Shown here piece after piece: positions 8,566-17,519 of a stretch of 48,596 bases of DNA; positions within the stretch are counted from its first letter, which is position 1, and each line of letters opens with the position of its first letter. The translations under genes and the position numbers were made by a program. The notes under the pieces are model-generated. The model worked only from the letters and a program-made list of their open reading frames with translations, was not told where the DNA came from and did no database searches. Source of the DNA: Tannerella sp. (GTDB lineage Bacteria; Bacteroidota; Bacteroidia; Bacteroidales; Tannerellaceae); the NCBI GenBank assembly GCA_031285685.1, contig JAITVS010000261.1, forward strand, positions 1 to 48,596, in the 5' to 3' direction.

Positions 8566-10928
8566 TATTTAAGTGTTTTTAGAAAGTCATATACTTTTTG
8601 GCGCATCGTGGTCGAAAACCGGTTATAATCATCGGGGGCATATGCTTGAATATGATCTTCCGCATTGTATAAACCATAAATTTTTTTAACCTCATGGATG
8701 CATTGCTTTATATCGTCCATGTGTGCATCTTTATCGCGAAGAGGTGTTATCAGCAATACCGGACGTGGTGCGATGCCGGCAATGATTTCATTAAAATCTA
8801 AGGGAATGTGGTTTTCATGTCCTGCAAAAAATCCCAACTTAGGCATGAGCCCGTGCAGATGTGAATAGTATTTAATGCCTTCGGTTCCCCTGTCTGATGT
8901 ATTTGTACGCATAGGAGTGAAACCGGCTATGGATACAACTCCTGCAGTTCTGTCGTCCAATGCTGCAGAAAAGAGTCCTACCGTTCCGCCTAAGGAATAG
9001 CCCACAACAAAAATTTTTGAACTATCTGCAAAATCCAGGTTAGACATGGCGTCTACCGCTCCCTTAACATCTGCGACCATTTTCCCCATTTTCGACCAAT
9101 GAGGATAACGTTCATAAAAGTAGGAACCCTCTTCCATTCTATTTCCAAAACCAATCATATCGAACGCAAATACGCCGAATCCCATGTGAGTCAGATTCGT
9201 AAACACGGATTGAATCTCATGATCAAACTTCATCGAAGAAAATCCTTTGGAATAATCGTACTCGTGTAAATAAATGACGATCGGGAGATTTTTATTTTTC
9301 ATTTCACCTGTTTCGTCTACAGGATAATACAGATATCCGAATAAATTGTCGCCGAATCCACTATAGGGGGTAATCGCCATTACTTTCATGGATCTGGTTT
9401 CGTGGGGACGGATCAGGAAAGAGCCGAACCGTTCTTCTCCCATCCCTCCGTTTTTCAGACTTTCAGGGCCTGGATTTGTGACTCCTGCCGGTTCTTTCCC
9501 TAATAGCCAACGGATATGGTGTTTGATTTCTGTTTTTTTATGATCCCAAATGTTCAGGGAGATGCGCTTGTTCTTTTTATCCGAAGCCAATCCGTGCTCT
9601 TTCGGTTCGTAGTCTGACGGATTTATTTGTTCTCCGCTTAACTCACGCCACCGGTCAAACGTATAATGACAGAATAACCTGTTTTCGGGTTGCCGGTCGG
9701 TTCTCCCGAATATATAATCGAAGAAATCTATGTAAATCTCTATATCTTTTGCATTTACACCGTGTACGCCGTAACGCGAAGCTATCGCCAGATTATTTTC
9801 GGCATTTAAAAACCGATAGACTGTTTGGGCCGAATGGAAAGCTTGTTCTATGCCGAATATATTGCTTGCCGGTTCGGTTACTGCGGTACTCAACATTAAT
9901 CCCCGGGGAGCAATCAGGGACATGAAGGAGTGCTGATCGACGGGTAACTTTTGTTCCCGGCCGATAAAAAACCTTAATCTCGGGTGTAACCAGGCGGGTT
10001 GGGCGCAGGAGAGAAGTGCAATGTCTTCCACATCATATTTCTGTGTATTATAACGCCAGGGGACTTCGGCGCCGCTACCCCCACTACTGGGAATACAGGC
10101 GCTTATCCGGTTATCGAACGCCGCTGCCATCAGCGACGTCTTTCCATTTCTGGAATGGCCGGTGATACCGATTTTTTTTTTATCTACATAAGGCAGTGTG
10201 TATAAATAATCGATTGCCCGGGAAGCGCCGTATGCCCGTCTCATCAACCGTGTAAAGTCGTATTGTCCGGCCCAGATTCCGGAATAGGCTTCTGTGTCAT
10301 CTTTCGAATCCGCACCGGCATATAAGCAACCGATATAACCTCTTCTGACAGCGATGCGTGCCCAGTCCCGGTGTGTCCAATTGGTTAAAAAAACCGGAAA
10401 TGTTCCTTCTCCCGGCGGAATCATTATTTCGACGGTCAGTTTTGCCTGATGGCCAGGACCAAAAAATAATTCAACGGTTCGGATAGTCACTTCACCATCT
10501 TTTATTTCGGACCGTATCTCCGATTTCAAGTTATCCGGAATGGGAGGAATGGTTCCGGTGATATAATGAGCCAGTTCCTTCTTCATCCGTTCTTTTTGTA
10601 TTTCCCATTGGTTCTCGGATATGACAGGTATGTTTTTTCCACCCTCATCTATCATCAGGGGATCCGGTAAGAACGGAATGGAAGGCATGTTGTCAAAATC
10701 CGGCGGCAGTTCTCCGGTTCGTTGAAGCCAATCCTGGAACGTCTCGTCCAGATAAGAAACTCTTCCACTGGAAGTTCTGTCGGGGGGTAACACAGATAAT
10801 ATCCACTCTAATTCGGCTGTTCTTTTCAGCGAATCTGAATGGAGATCCTTATCGGATGTTTGTTCCGGATACACTTGTAAGGAAAGGAATAATAATATTA
10901 ATAATGAAATGCTTTTTAGATTTCTCAT
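8565..10928 (-). CDS. Two-domain secreted esterase: CE15-like domain plus second alpha/beta hydrolase
   Basis: The 787-residue protein has a Sec signal and two alpha/beta-hydrolase domains. Domain 1 (about 85-410) resembles CE15 glucuronoyl esterases: GITGHSRNGKTSLMAAAFD with Ser259, then SSGGSGAEVPWRYN and a late His in YGVHGVNAKD. Domain 2 (about 500-787) has IVIYLHEYDYS, the nucleophile elbow VVGYSLGGTVG (Ser645), an Asp region TPLRDKDAHMDD and a late His in EDHIQAYAPDD, like acetyl-xylan esterases. CE15 enzymes cut esters of glucuronic acid, so the protein may remove two kinds of ester from one glycan. Both nucleophile Ser residues are present. It sits 14 nt after the DUF1080 gene and ends in TAA. 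Confidence 0.72.
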   Translation of the reverse strand: MRNLKSISLLILLFLSLQVYPEQTSDKDLHSDSLKRTAELEWILSVLPPDRTSSGRVSYLDETFQDWLQRTGELPPDFDNMPSIPFLPDPLMIDEGGKNIPVISENQWEIQKERMKKELAHYITGTIPPIPDNLKSEIRSEIKDGEVTIRTVELFFGPGHQAKLTVEIMIPPGEGTFPVFLTNWTHRDWARIAVRRGYIGCLYAGADSKDDTEAYSGIWAGQYDFTRLMRRAYGASRAIDYLYTLPYVDKKKIGITGHSRNGKTSLMAAAFDNRISACIPSSGGSGAEVPWRYNTQKYDVEDIALLSCAQPAWLHPRLRFFIGREQKLPVDQHSFMSLIAPRGLMLSTAVTEPASNIFGIEQAFHSAQTVYRFLNAENNLAIASRYGVHGVNAKDIEIYIDFFDYIFGRTDRQPENRLFCHYTFDRWRELSGEQINPSDYEPKEHGLASDKKNKRISLNIWDHKKTEIKHHIRWLLGKEPAGVTNPGPESLKNGGMGEERFGSFLIRPHETRSMKVMAITPYSGFGDNLFGYLYYPVDETGEMKNKNLPIVIYLHEYDYSKGFSSMKFDHEIQSVFTNLTHMGFGVFAFDMIGFGNRMEEGSYFYERYPHWSKMGKMVADVKGAVDAMSNLDFADSSKIFVVGYSLGGTVGLFSAALDDRTAGVVSIAGFTPMRTNTSDRGTEGIKYYSHLHGLMPKLGFFAGHENHIPLDFNEIIAGIAPRPVLLITPLRDKDAHMDDIKQCIHEVKKIYGLYNAEDHIQAYAPDDYNRFSTTMRQKVYDFLKTLK

Positions 10929-10942
10929 ATTCGTGTGATCTA

Positions 10943-11689
10943 TTATAATTCTCTTATCATAATTTTTCTATAGTGTATCTGGTCTCCATGGTCTTGCAGC
11001 AGTATCCGGCCATTTCTTTTTTTTCCGAAATCGTCATAATTTTTAAATTTGGTTTCCTGTACCAATTTACGAAATTCTTCCGAGTCGGAATCTATACTTA
11101 ACACCAGTTTCCCATTCAACCAATGTTCTATTCTACTTCCCTGCACTTTGATTTTCATTGAGTTCCAGGTGCCTAAAGGTTTCAGTCTTTTATCCTTTTC
11201 CGGAGCATATAATAAATATAAGGCAGCTGTAGAGCCTTTTTCATTGTTAAACCCCCGTATTTCATCCTGATGAAAATCATCGATGAGCTGGTATTCAAAT
11301 CCGATCCATTCCGTTTTACCGTTTGTCTTATTTTTCATTTGCTGAACGAAATATTTCACTCCGGAATTGACAAGCCTTGTCATCTTGAATTCCAATTTTA
11401 ACTCAAAATCGGAATATGTTTTGCGCGTAATAATATCACCCCCTTTGTTTCCGGAAAGTAAAACCAGTTCTTTCTTTTTAATTTGCCAGCCTTCATCTGG
11501 AAATGATGTGCCCCGGGTGCTTATCCAATGTATTGTATCTTTGACGGTGCTGAAAAGCGGTTGCCAACGACTATGATCAACAAGATCTTTGTTATCTGCC
11601 CTTTTAGGATCAGAGGCATTCACTGTTGTGATCTGAATGCAAAAGCAGTGAATGATTACAGCGGAAAAAAACTTACAGATTAAACTCAT
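10943..11689 (-). CDS. DUF1080 protein (3-keto-glycoside hydrolase type)
   Basis: The 248-residue protein has a Sec signal and a concanavalin-like DUF1080 fold, now described in Pfam as 3-keto-disaccharide hydrolase. Supporting stretches are GGDIITRKTYSDFELKLEF, NSGVKYFVQQ, WIGFEYQLIDDFH and GTWNSMKIKVQGSRIEHWLNG. Characterised family members cut glycosides whose sugar has first been oxidised at C3 by a Gfo/Idh/MocA dehydrogenase. Several predicted exported Gfo/Idh/MocA proteins are encoded in this window, one in the same operon (20713-22059), so such a pairing is likely here; the substrate is unknown. Some members may only bind carbohydrate. It lies 63 nt after the propeller gene and ends in TAA. 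Confidence 0.8.
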   Translation of the reverse strand: MSLICKFFSAVIIHCFCIQITTVNASDPKRADNKDLVDHSRWQPLFSTVKDTIHWISTRGTSFPDEGWQIKKKELVLLSGNKGGDIITRKTYSDFELKLEFKMTRLVNSGVKYFVQQMKNKTNGKTEWIGFEYQLIDDFHQDEIRGFNNEKGSTAALYLLYAPEKDKRLKPLGTWNSMKIKVQGSRIEHWLNGKLVLSIDSDSEEFRKLVQETKFKNYDDFGKKRNGRILLQDHGDQIHYRKIMIREL

Positions 11690-11752
11690 AAATAAAAACG
11701 GATTAATTTTTTACTAAAAAAGACAATTATTCAGTGGTGTGTATTTAAATAG

Positions 11753-14113
11753 TCATGGCATAAAGTCATCTTCAGACGCTAATTTCCAACTCTTTCCTTC
11801 GTCGGAAGACATGATTAAAACTCTGTCCGAAAACTTTCTGTCAGTTCTGTAGAACCAATAGGTCGACCAATAATCGTAAGAAATAAATAGCCGTCCCTTG
11901 CGATCAATGGTTAAACGATGACGAAAATTACTGTAATGGGATAACGGTGCCTGTACTAATATCTGTGGTTCCGACCATGGTTGACCTGGTTTTTTAGACA
12001 TATATGCCAATCTCGCATAATGGGTATCCGGGAAAGGCTCCTTATTGTGTTGCCAGAATCTGAAAATAGTATGTAATGTATTTTCCTGATCGGTGACCAA
12101 ACCTAAATATGTCTGAGTCGAATGCGGTATGTTTGGGTCCAAAAGGGATTCGGCCTTTGACCAACCGTCATTGACACTTAAAGGCTGTAAGGATTTTGCA
12201 TATTGGAAAGGCCTGCCGTGTGTGCCTGTCAGAACATGCAGGAATCCCTCGCTATCCATCGTAATACCAGGAATATTATGCGTATCATTGGGTGGCGCTC
12301 CGAATCCGACGAGAACCGGTTTGTTCAGTTGTTTCGTTTTTTTATTGTATGAAGTGACGAAAACAGGCACTCCCGGTATTTCTTCTCTGCTGATGTTTAC
12401 ATCTGTGACTTCGCCCCATACCATAAATATGTTATCCTTATGGGATACAACCGATGCCGGAAGTCCCGAATGGGACGACACACCGAGGCACTTATCGGAG
12501 ATTAAAACAGGTTGTTCCCATTCGAATCCTTCGTTTGTTTTTTTGGGGATTAATAATTCAAGATTTCCATACTTTCTCCAGAAATGCTGTTTGTCAGCGC
12601 CTGTACGGGTGTATTTCATGACCGGAGGCGGACCATCCGGTATGTTATGACCCGTAAATTGTTCGATATCGAAACCGGTTCCGGCGGTTGCGTTTGGAAT
12701 AATAAACGACTTGAAAGAGATACCGTTGTCTGTAGAATGTAATAGAACCGTCTGATTGTTTTCATGGCCTAATACATACACATCACCTTCCGAATCAAAA
12801 GCAACAATTGAACCCTGAAGTCTATTCACGGGTGTTTCATACCATCGGTTGTTTTGGAAAGAGAATATGCCATTTTCAGATAATATATACGGTTTATTGT
12901 CAATATTGAAGTAAGGCTGATTCGTGGCAGGGTAATCGGGTGAATAACCGAATTGTTCGTTTTCATGAAAATAAGGTTTAAGGACAATCGGCATTTTTAA
13001 AGGAGAGTCCGTGTTGGAATCTTGCGTTTTAACATACAATGTAGCATAAGTTGTAAATTCTTCATCTGTTGCTCGCAGATGTACCGATCGGTCTGTACTA
13101 TCTCCTTTCCAGCTTAATGTTACCTTTTTTTCTTCATTTGGCTGAAGAAGAACCTCATCATGCGACAGACGTACATCCCAGCGATTTTCGGGAAACTCTA
13201 ATGTAAATTTAACTTTTTTGGGTTTTGTTCCATTATTATGTACTTTGAATGAAGCTGATTTTTGTTCCTCCGGATGCTCATAAGTAGTACGGCTATAGGG
13301 CGTTAATAACCAGCGATTATCGTGGAAACGAAACCAACTCGGCGTCCAAAGTGCTCCGTCGGGATATGTAGAGAAATCATCTGATTGATCATTCGCATCC
13401 CAACGGGTCACGCCCTCTATTTTTATTTCTGCCTGCGCCTTGGAAAAATGTAATTTCCAGGGGATCGAATGTCTTTTTCCCTCTTCTACGTGATAACGGG
13501 CCGTATCATTGAGAACTTCCAGTAATCCAATAGGTTGATCTTTTGCATCTTTCAGTCCGATCGTTTTTATGTCATCGGAAAGGTGGGTTATCAGAATGTC
13601 GAACTCATTTCGTTGAGGCAGAAAGCATAAATCGGTTTCTTTTTCCGGATCGGCCAGTATAATCGGCTCTTCATGATATTGATCTTTGTGCCCTCTTGAG
13701 GTTTCTATGATATATTTATCACAATTTGTTTTGAATCTCCAGGCGATATTTTCGCCATAACGATCATTGGAGACTGTGATCATTATGGCATAGACACCCG
13801 GTCTGTCAACCTGGGTCTCCAGACGCAGTACATTCTTGATTTCATTGTTTTCCGAAGCGGAAGTATTGATATCCTGTATCATTTTCCGGTCCGGACCAAC
13901 GAAAACAGCGCGTAGTATCCTTGAAAGGGAATCGTTTTTCAGATCTGTTTTTTCAATTTCTATGATTAATGGTCCTTTCTGTGCATTTAAAAAAATGCCG
14001 CCGCACCCACTTATTTTAGGAGTCCAGTCTCCTAATTGCTTTGCTTCCGGCGATCTGCATGAGGTATATAACCCTAGCGTTACTGAAAAAACAACAACAA
14101 ATATAAATCTCAT
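11753..14113 (-). CDS. Large lipoprotein with N-terminal beta domains and C-terminal BNR-type propeller
   Basis: The 786-residue product has a lipoprotein signal (LGLYTSC/RSPE), about 350 residues of beta-rich sequence and then a propeller with Asp-box-like repeats (VLLHSTDNGISF, LIMSSDEGKSW). The segment NDTHNIPGITMDSEGFLHV, followed by TGTHGRPFQYAKS, matches the BNR_4 pattern of His-Asn and His-Gly-Arg-Pro residues around the propeller axis in PL24/PL25-related proteins. It is probably an outer-membrane-anchored glycan-binding or glycan-cleaving protein; lyase activity is possible but not shown. Its neighbours are the DUF1080 gene (63 nt downstream) and the surface lipoprotein gene ending at 14258 (144 nt upstream). 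It ends in TGA. Confidence 0.65.
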   Translation of the reverse strand: MRFIFVVVFSVTLGLYTSCRSPEAKQLGDWTPKISGCGGIFLNAQKGPLIIEIEKTDLKNDSLSRILRAVFVGPDRKMIQDINTSASENNEIKNVLRLETQVDRPGVYAIMITVSNDRYGENIAWRFKTNCDKYIIETSRGHKDQYHEEPIILADPEKETDLCFLPQRNEFDILITHLSDDIKTIGLKDAKDQPIGLLEVLNDTARYHVEEGKRHSIPWKLHFSKAQAEIKIEGVTRWDANDQSDDFSTYPDGALWTPSWFRFHDNRWLLTPYSRTTYEHPEEQKSASFKVHNNGTKPKKVKFTLEFPENRWDVRLSHDEVLLQPNEEKKVTLSWKGDSTDRSVHLRATDEEFTTYATLYVKTQDSNTDSPLKMPIVLKPYFHENEQFGYSPDYPATNQPYFNIDNKPYILSENGIFSFQNNRWYETPVNRLQGSIVAFDSEGDVYVLGHENNQTVLLHSTDNGISFKSFIIPNATAGTGFDIEQFTGHNIPDGPPPVMKYTRTGADKQHFWRKYGNLELLIPKKTNEGFEWEQPVLISDKCLGVSSHSGLPASVVSHKDNIFMVWGEVTDVNISREEIPGVPVFVTSYNKKTKQLNKPVLVGFGAPPNDTHNIPGITMDSEGFLHVLTGTHGRPFQYAKSLQPLSVNDGWSKAESLLDPNIPHSTQTYLGLVTDQENTLHTIFRFWQHNKEPFPDTHYARLAYMSKKPGQPWSEPQILVQAPLSHYSNFRHRLTIDRKGRLFISYDYWSTYWFYRTDRKFSDRVLIMSSDEGKSWKLASEDDFMP

Positions 14114-14257
14114 AAAATAATCTCCTATTCCTTTTTTTGTGAATAATATTAAAAATAATCATTCTTGGACCCATTCCGCAGAGGACTTTGATTTCATCGT
14201 GTCATCTATGGATTGCAAGCACTATCCGGATTGGATTCAATATCAAATCATTTGTTT

Positions 14258-15235
14258 TTACATCGTATATCTTTTCATACTGACGGTCATCGTTTTCGTA
14301 GCATCATTAACATTATTGATGTAGATATAGGCACGATACTTCTTATCTGACGTTTCCACCCAGATTCCGTATTCCGCTCTTAAATCGATGGCGTAATTCG
14401 GGGCGTCGGAGATATTGAGCTTTTCAAAATCGGGATCATCAACATATACTCCGTATTGCAAACCGGCCAAATGCCGATCCGCCAAATTATACGCCTTCTG
14501 TATTTTCGTCGAATTATTGTTGGGAACCTCTTTTCCCTGTAAAAATTCGGCATTCGTACCGGGCGCTACTAACGCATGGTTAAAGCTTATGCCCGAAATA
14601 ACTTTGTATAAATAAACCAAATCTATTTTATTTGCTTTTGATATGGCTTCCGTTTTGTCATAAGCAGCCATATCTGCGATTGAAAAATAACATTTGCCTT
14701 CATCCGACAACACAATGTCTCTTTTCATATCCATTTTTGTTATTTGGTAAGGTCCCATTTCATAAGACACTTTTTCTCCTGTGCTTGCCGTCGAGGAAAA
14801 CCTGAAGCTGACCCACTTGCCTTTCGCACTTTCCGGGATGATATAATAATACCTGAGTGTCGCTGCACATGTGTCTTTCGTAAATGTTATTTTTGTTGAA
14901 TTACCGACCGTAGCAGACGGTTCAGCGATGGTAATACCGATATCGATCCCCCCATCATCGGTATGAAAGGAACGATGTTCTAAAAATGTTCCGTTGTCAC
15001 CGGGTATTGACGCTTCCACTTCGGCGGAAATAATCCTGCCTCTGCCATAGCCTAAAGCCATCGCGTAAGCAAATTCCAGATCTAATCCCACGATATTGGG
15101 CCCTAACGACCTTTTAATGCAATCATTCTGAAATTGGGTGTTTGTTTCCGGTATGGTATACTCCTTGTCGCAAGCTGTCAGGAGGCAACTTAAGCAAGCG
15201 ATCGATAAACAGATGTTATAAAATTTTGCATGCAT
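14258..15235 (-). CDS. SusD-associated surface lipoprotein, DUF4466-like
   Basis: The 325-residue protein has a lipoprotein signal (LSCLLTAC/DKEYTIPE) and an acidic stretch after Cys22 that may act as a lipoprotein export signal to the cell surface. The segment GLDLEFAYAMALGYGRGRI and the later ATVGNSTKITFTKDTCAATLRYY resemble DUF4466-type lipoproteins found next to SusD genes; I rate this family call as tentative. The likely role is glycan binding beside the SusC/SusD pair. It follows the small lipoprotein gene by 4 nt and ends in TAA. No enzymatic motif is visible. Confidence 0.6.
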   Translation of the reverse strand: MHAKFYNICLSIACLSCLLTACDKEYTIPETNTQFQNDCIKRSLGPNIVGLDLEFAYAMALGYGRGRIISAEVEASIPGDNGTFLEHRSFHTDDGGIDIGITIAEPSATVGNSTKITFTKDTCAATLRYYYIIPESAKGKWVSFRFSSTASTGEKVSYEMGPYQITKMDMKRDIVLSDEGKCYFSIADMAAYDKTEAISKANKIDLVYLYKVISGISFNHALVAPGTNAEFLQGKEVPNNNSTKIQKAYNLADRHLAGLQYGVYVDDPDFEKLNISDAPNYAIDLRAEYGIWVETSDKKYRAYIYINNVNDATKTMTVSMKRYTM

Positions 15236-15239
15236 AATA

Positions 15240-15641
15240 TCAAGGATTTAATTGTTGAACGGATATATTAACGGTATAAACTTTTTTCACTTTCCGGTTA
15301 CCGGAAATAACCGTCCACTGCTTCGGTGAATTTAAGTCGGAAAAATCAGTCCATCCCGTTATCTTCGGATCTAATTTGGCATCCGTTACTAATGTAAATT
15401 GCGGCCATAATTTGGCTAAATTTGTTCCCCAGCGGACTTCAACATCAATGGTTTGGGCCAGTGTATCAATTACCGGGTTTTTCGTCCTTACTGTCTGGTG
15501 ATCCGTATTTAATAATTCAAAATTACTGACATAACATTCTTCGCGTTCTGTTATTAATAGTCCGTCTTCGTCGATCGGGTAATTAAAACAACCCTGTAAG
15601 CCGGCAAATATTAATAGTATTAAGATACTGTATTTTTTCAT
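15240..15641 (-). CDS. Small lipoprotein with DUF5018-like domain
   Basis: The 133-residue product has a lipoprotein signal (IFAGLQGC/FNYPIDEDG) and one small beta domain. The pattern (VIDTLAQTIDVEVRWGTNL, PKITGWTDFSD, VYTVNISVQ) resembles the repeated Ig-like DUF5018 units of surface lipoproteins beside SusD; the name is tentative. It lies between the interrupted susD (27 nt) and the DUF4466-like gene (4 nt), in the position usually taken by surface glycan-binding proteins. It ends in TGA. No catalytic motif is visible. Confidence 0.6.
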   Translation of the reverse strand: MKKYSILILLIFAGLQGCFNYPIDEDGLLITEREECYVSNFELLNTDHQTVRTKNPVIDTLAQTIDVEVRWGTNLAKLWPQFTLVTDAKLDPKITGWTDFSDLNSPKQWTVISGNRKVKKVYTVNISVQQLNP

Positions 15642-15668
15642 AGATTGTTTTTTATGGGATTATTATTT

Positions 15669-17507
15669 TTACATCCACGGTCTGTTTTGGGTCAGGTTCG
15701 GATTTCTGTCCCTTTCGGCCGGGGGTATTCTGAATATATAACATTGTTCGTATGTTCTCTCTGAAGCATTATTGAAATATCTGGTTATTTGAGATCCGTG
15801 GGCATCAATGCACCATACCCCGGGGCTATACGGCCCAACCCACGCCCTTTCGATCGCTCTCCAACGGCGCAAGTCAAAAGCTCTTTGTCCTTCACCTAAT
15901 AATTCGACAATCCGTTCTTGTTCAATGGCCTCGAAAAATGCATTTTTGTCGGTATATTTTTCCGGTTTAAGAGGAGGAAGATTGCCCCGATGTCTTATCT
16001 TATTGACTAACTCTATGGCATCCGGTTGAGGTCCGTTTATTTCATTGGTTGCCTCTGCATACATCAGAAATACATCGGCTAATCGCATGACCGGCCAGGC
16101 AAAATCTCCGGATGCCCGGTCCTGGCCCGGATAATTCCGCAGGAATTTTCGATAAACATACCCGGAGTTTACCGTTCCATGTCCTGTATAGGTGACATAC
16201 TCTACTCCATTTATAATAACAGGAGCTGTCCAGGTTTTATAGATATACGGAACCCATCCGGCGTACTGAAAATCGATGATTCCCATGATCATTTCATAGT
16301 CCCACAAAATAGAAGCTTTCATTCTATAGTCCCTGTCTTTATAACTTTCGGGGTTTAAAGCGGAATTTTCAGCGCTTCTTGCATCCGGAGCGGTGGGGTG
16401 CATCGGAATTAAAGGATCGCAAAAATCACCGGTAATCGTAGATTGATACCGATCAGCAATTTCATAACGAGGATAAACCTGCAACTGACTGTTCTGAAGC
16501 TGACGTCCGCCCATTGCCCGCATTAAAGATTCTCCCTGACCTGATCCCTGGCCTCCATGCGTAAAACACATAATAACTTCCGGATTTCCATTAGAGGTAG
16601 GGAGGAATAAATCGAAATAGTTCGGCAATACGCTGGCATCCCCTAATCCGCTGCATTCTCCGGGTTCTCCGTTTCTGAATAAGGTCAGGCCGAAATCATT
16701 GATCACTCTTTTAAAATCATCCGCAGCTCCGATATAGGCTTTCCGCGCTTCTTCCTTATCAGGCGTAAAACCATCCAACTCCGGCCAGCCAAAGTTGTTC
16801 CAGCATGCCCAATAAAGTTGCAGCTTTCCTCTGAAGGCTAAAGCAGCCGGCTTGGCAGCTCGTCCCAATGCCGGTATCTGATCCGGAAGCTTTTCGGAAG
16901 CGTAAGTGAAATCTTCATAAATCAAGTCTTTGACTTGCTTCAATGGCGTCCTTGTAATATGCTCCACTTCCGAATTATCATAGATGATTTTTCCGATATA
17001 GGGAACATCACCCTAAAGGGAAATAAGCCGGAAATAGATCATGCCTCTTAATAAACGAGCCTCTCCAATGACGGTTTCGAGTTCACGTATGATATCCGGA
17101 GACGTGTTTTCATGAAGCATTCTCTCTACATTTTCAATCACATAGTTGGTTCGGTGTACTCCTCCGTAAAGGTATTGGTACATTGAATTAAAAGAACCTC
17201 CATAGCCGCTTGGGTTAAAAGAGCCGTTGGTAAATCCGGGTGATCTTTCGACAGCAGTCGTGTTTAATACTTTTACATACTCGCCTTGTCCGTCCCAATA
17301 CCAATCCCATTCGAATAGCGAACGTACATCGGCATAGGCTCCCATTAATGCAATTGTCGCGTCATCGGTTGTTTTCCAGAAAGCTGCGGCTCCCAATTCG
17401 GTTGTCGGCTGATTATCCAGAAAATCATCACATGAGAAACACAGGAATGATAGCAGGCTTATCAGGATGATGTTTTTGATACTTGTGTAAGATAGTTTTC
17501 TTTTCAT
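15669..17507 (-). pseudogene. SusD/RagB-family surface lipoprotein interrupted by an in-frame TAG
   Basis: One frame of 612 codons is interrupted only by TAG at 17013-17015, after residue 164. The N-terminal part has a lipoprotein signal (SFLCFSC/DDFLDNQP) and the first TPR-like helices (EARLLRGMIYFRLISL). Translation resumes directly with GDVPYIGKIIYDNSEVEHI, the usual SusD segment, and runs to the typical end RDRNPNLTQNRPWM. SusD proteins commonly have Trp, Tyr or Phe before GDVP, so TGG, TAT or TAC to TAG is the simplest origin. Without suppression only an inactive fragment would be made, leaving the SusC at 17520-20618 without its lid. It lies 12 nt after that SusC gene and ends in TAA. 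Confidence 0.9.
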
Positions 17508-17519
17508 ATTTTTATTTGT

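Noticed and set aside
892-12650. Plus-strand open frames such as 892-1425, 3848-4390 and 12129-12650
   Set aside because: They lie opposite well-supported minus-strand genes, have no recognisable domains and no promoter, and are antisense shadows.
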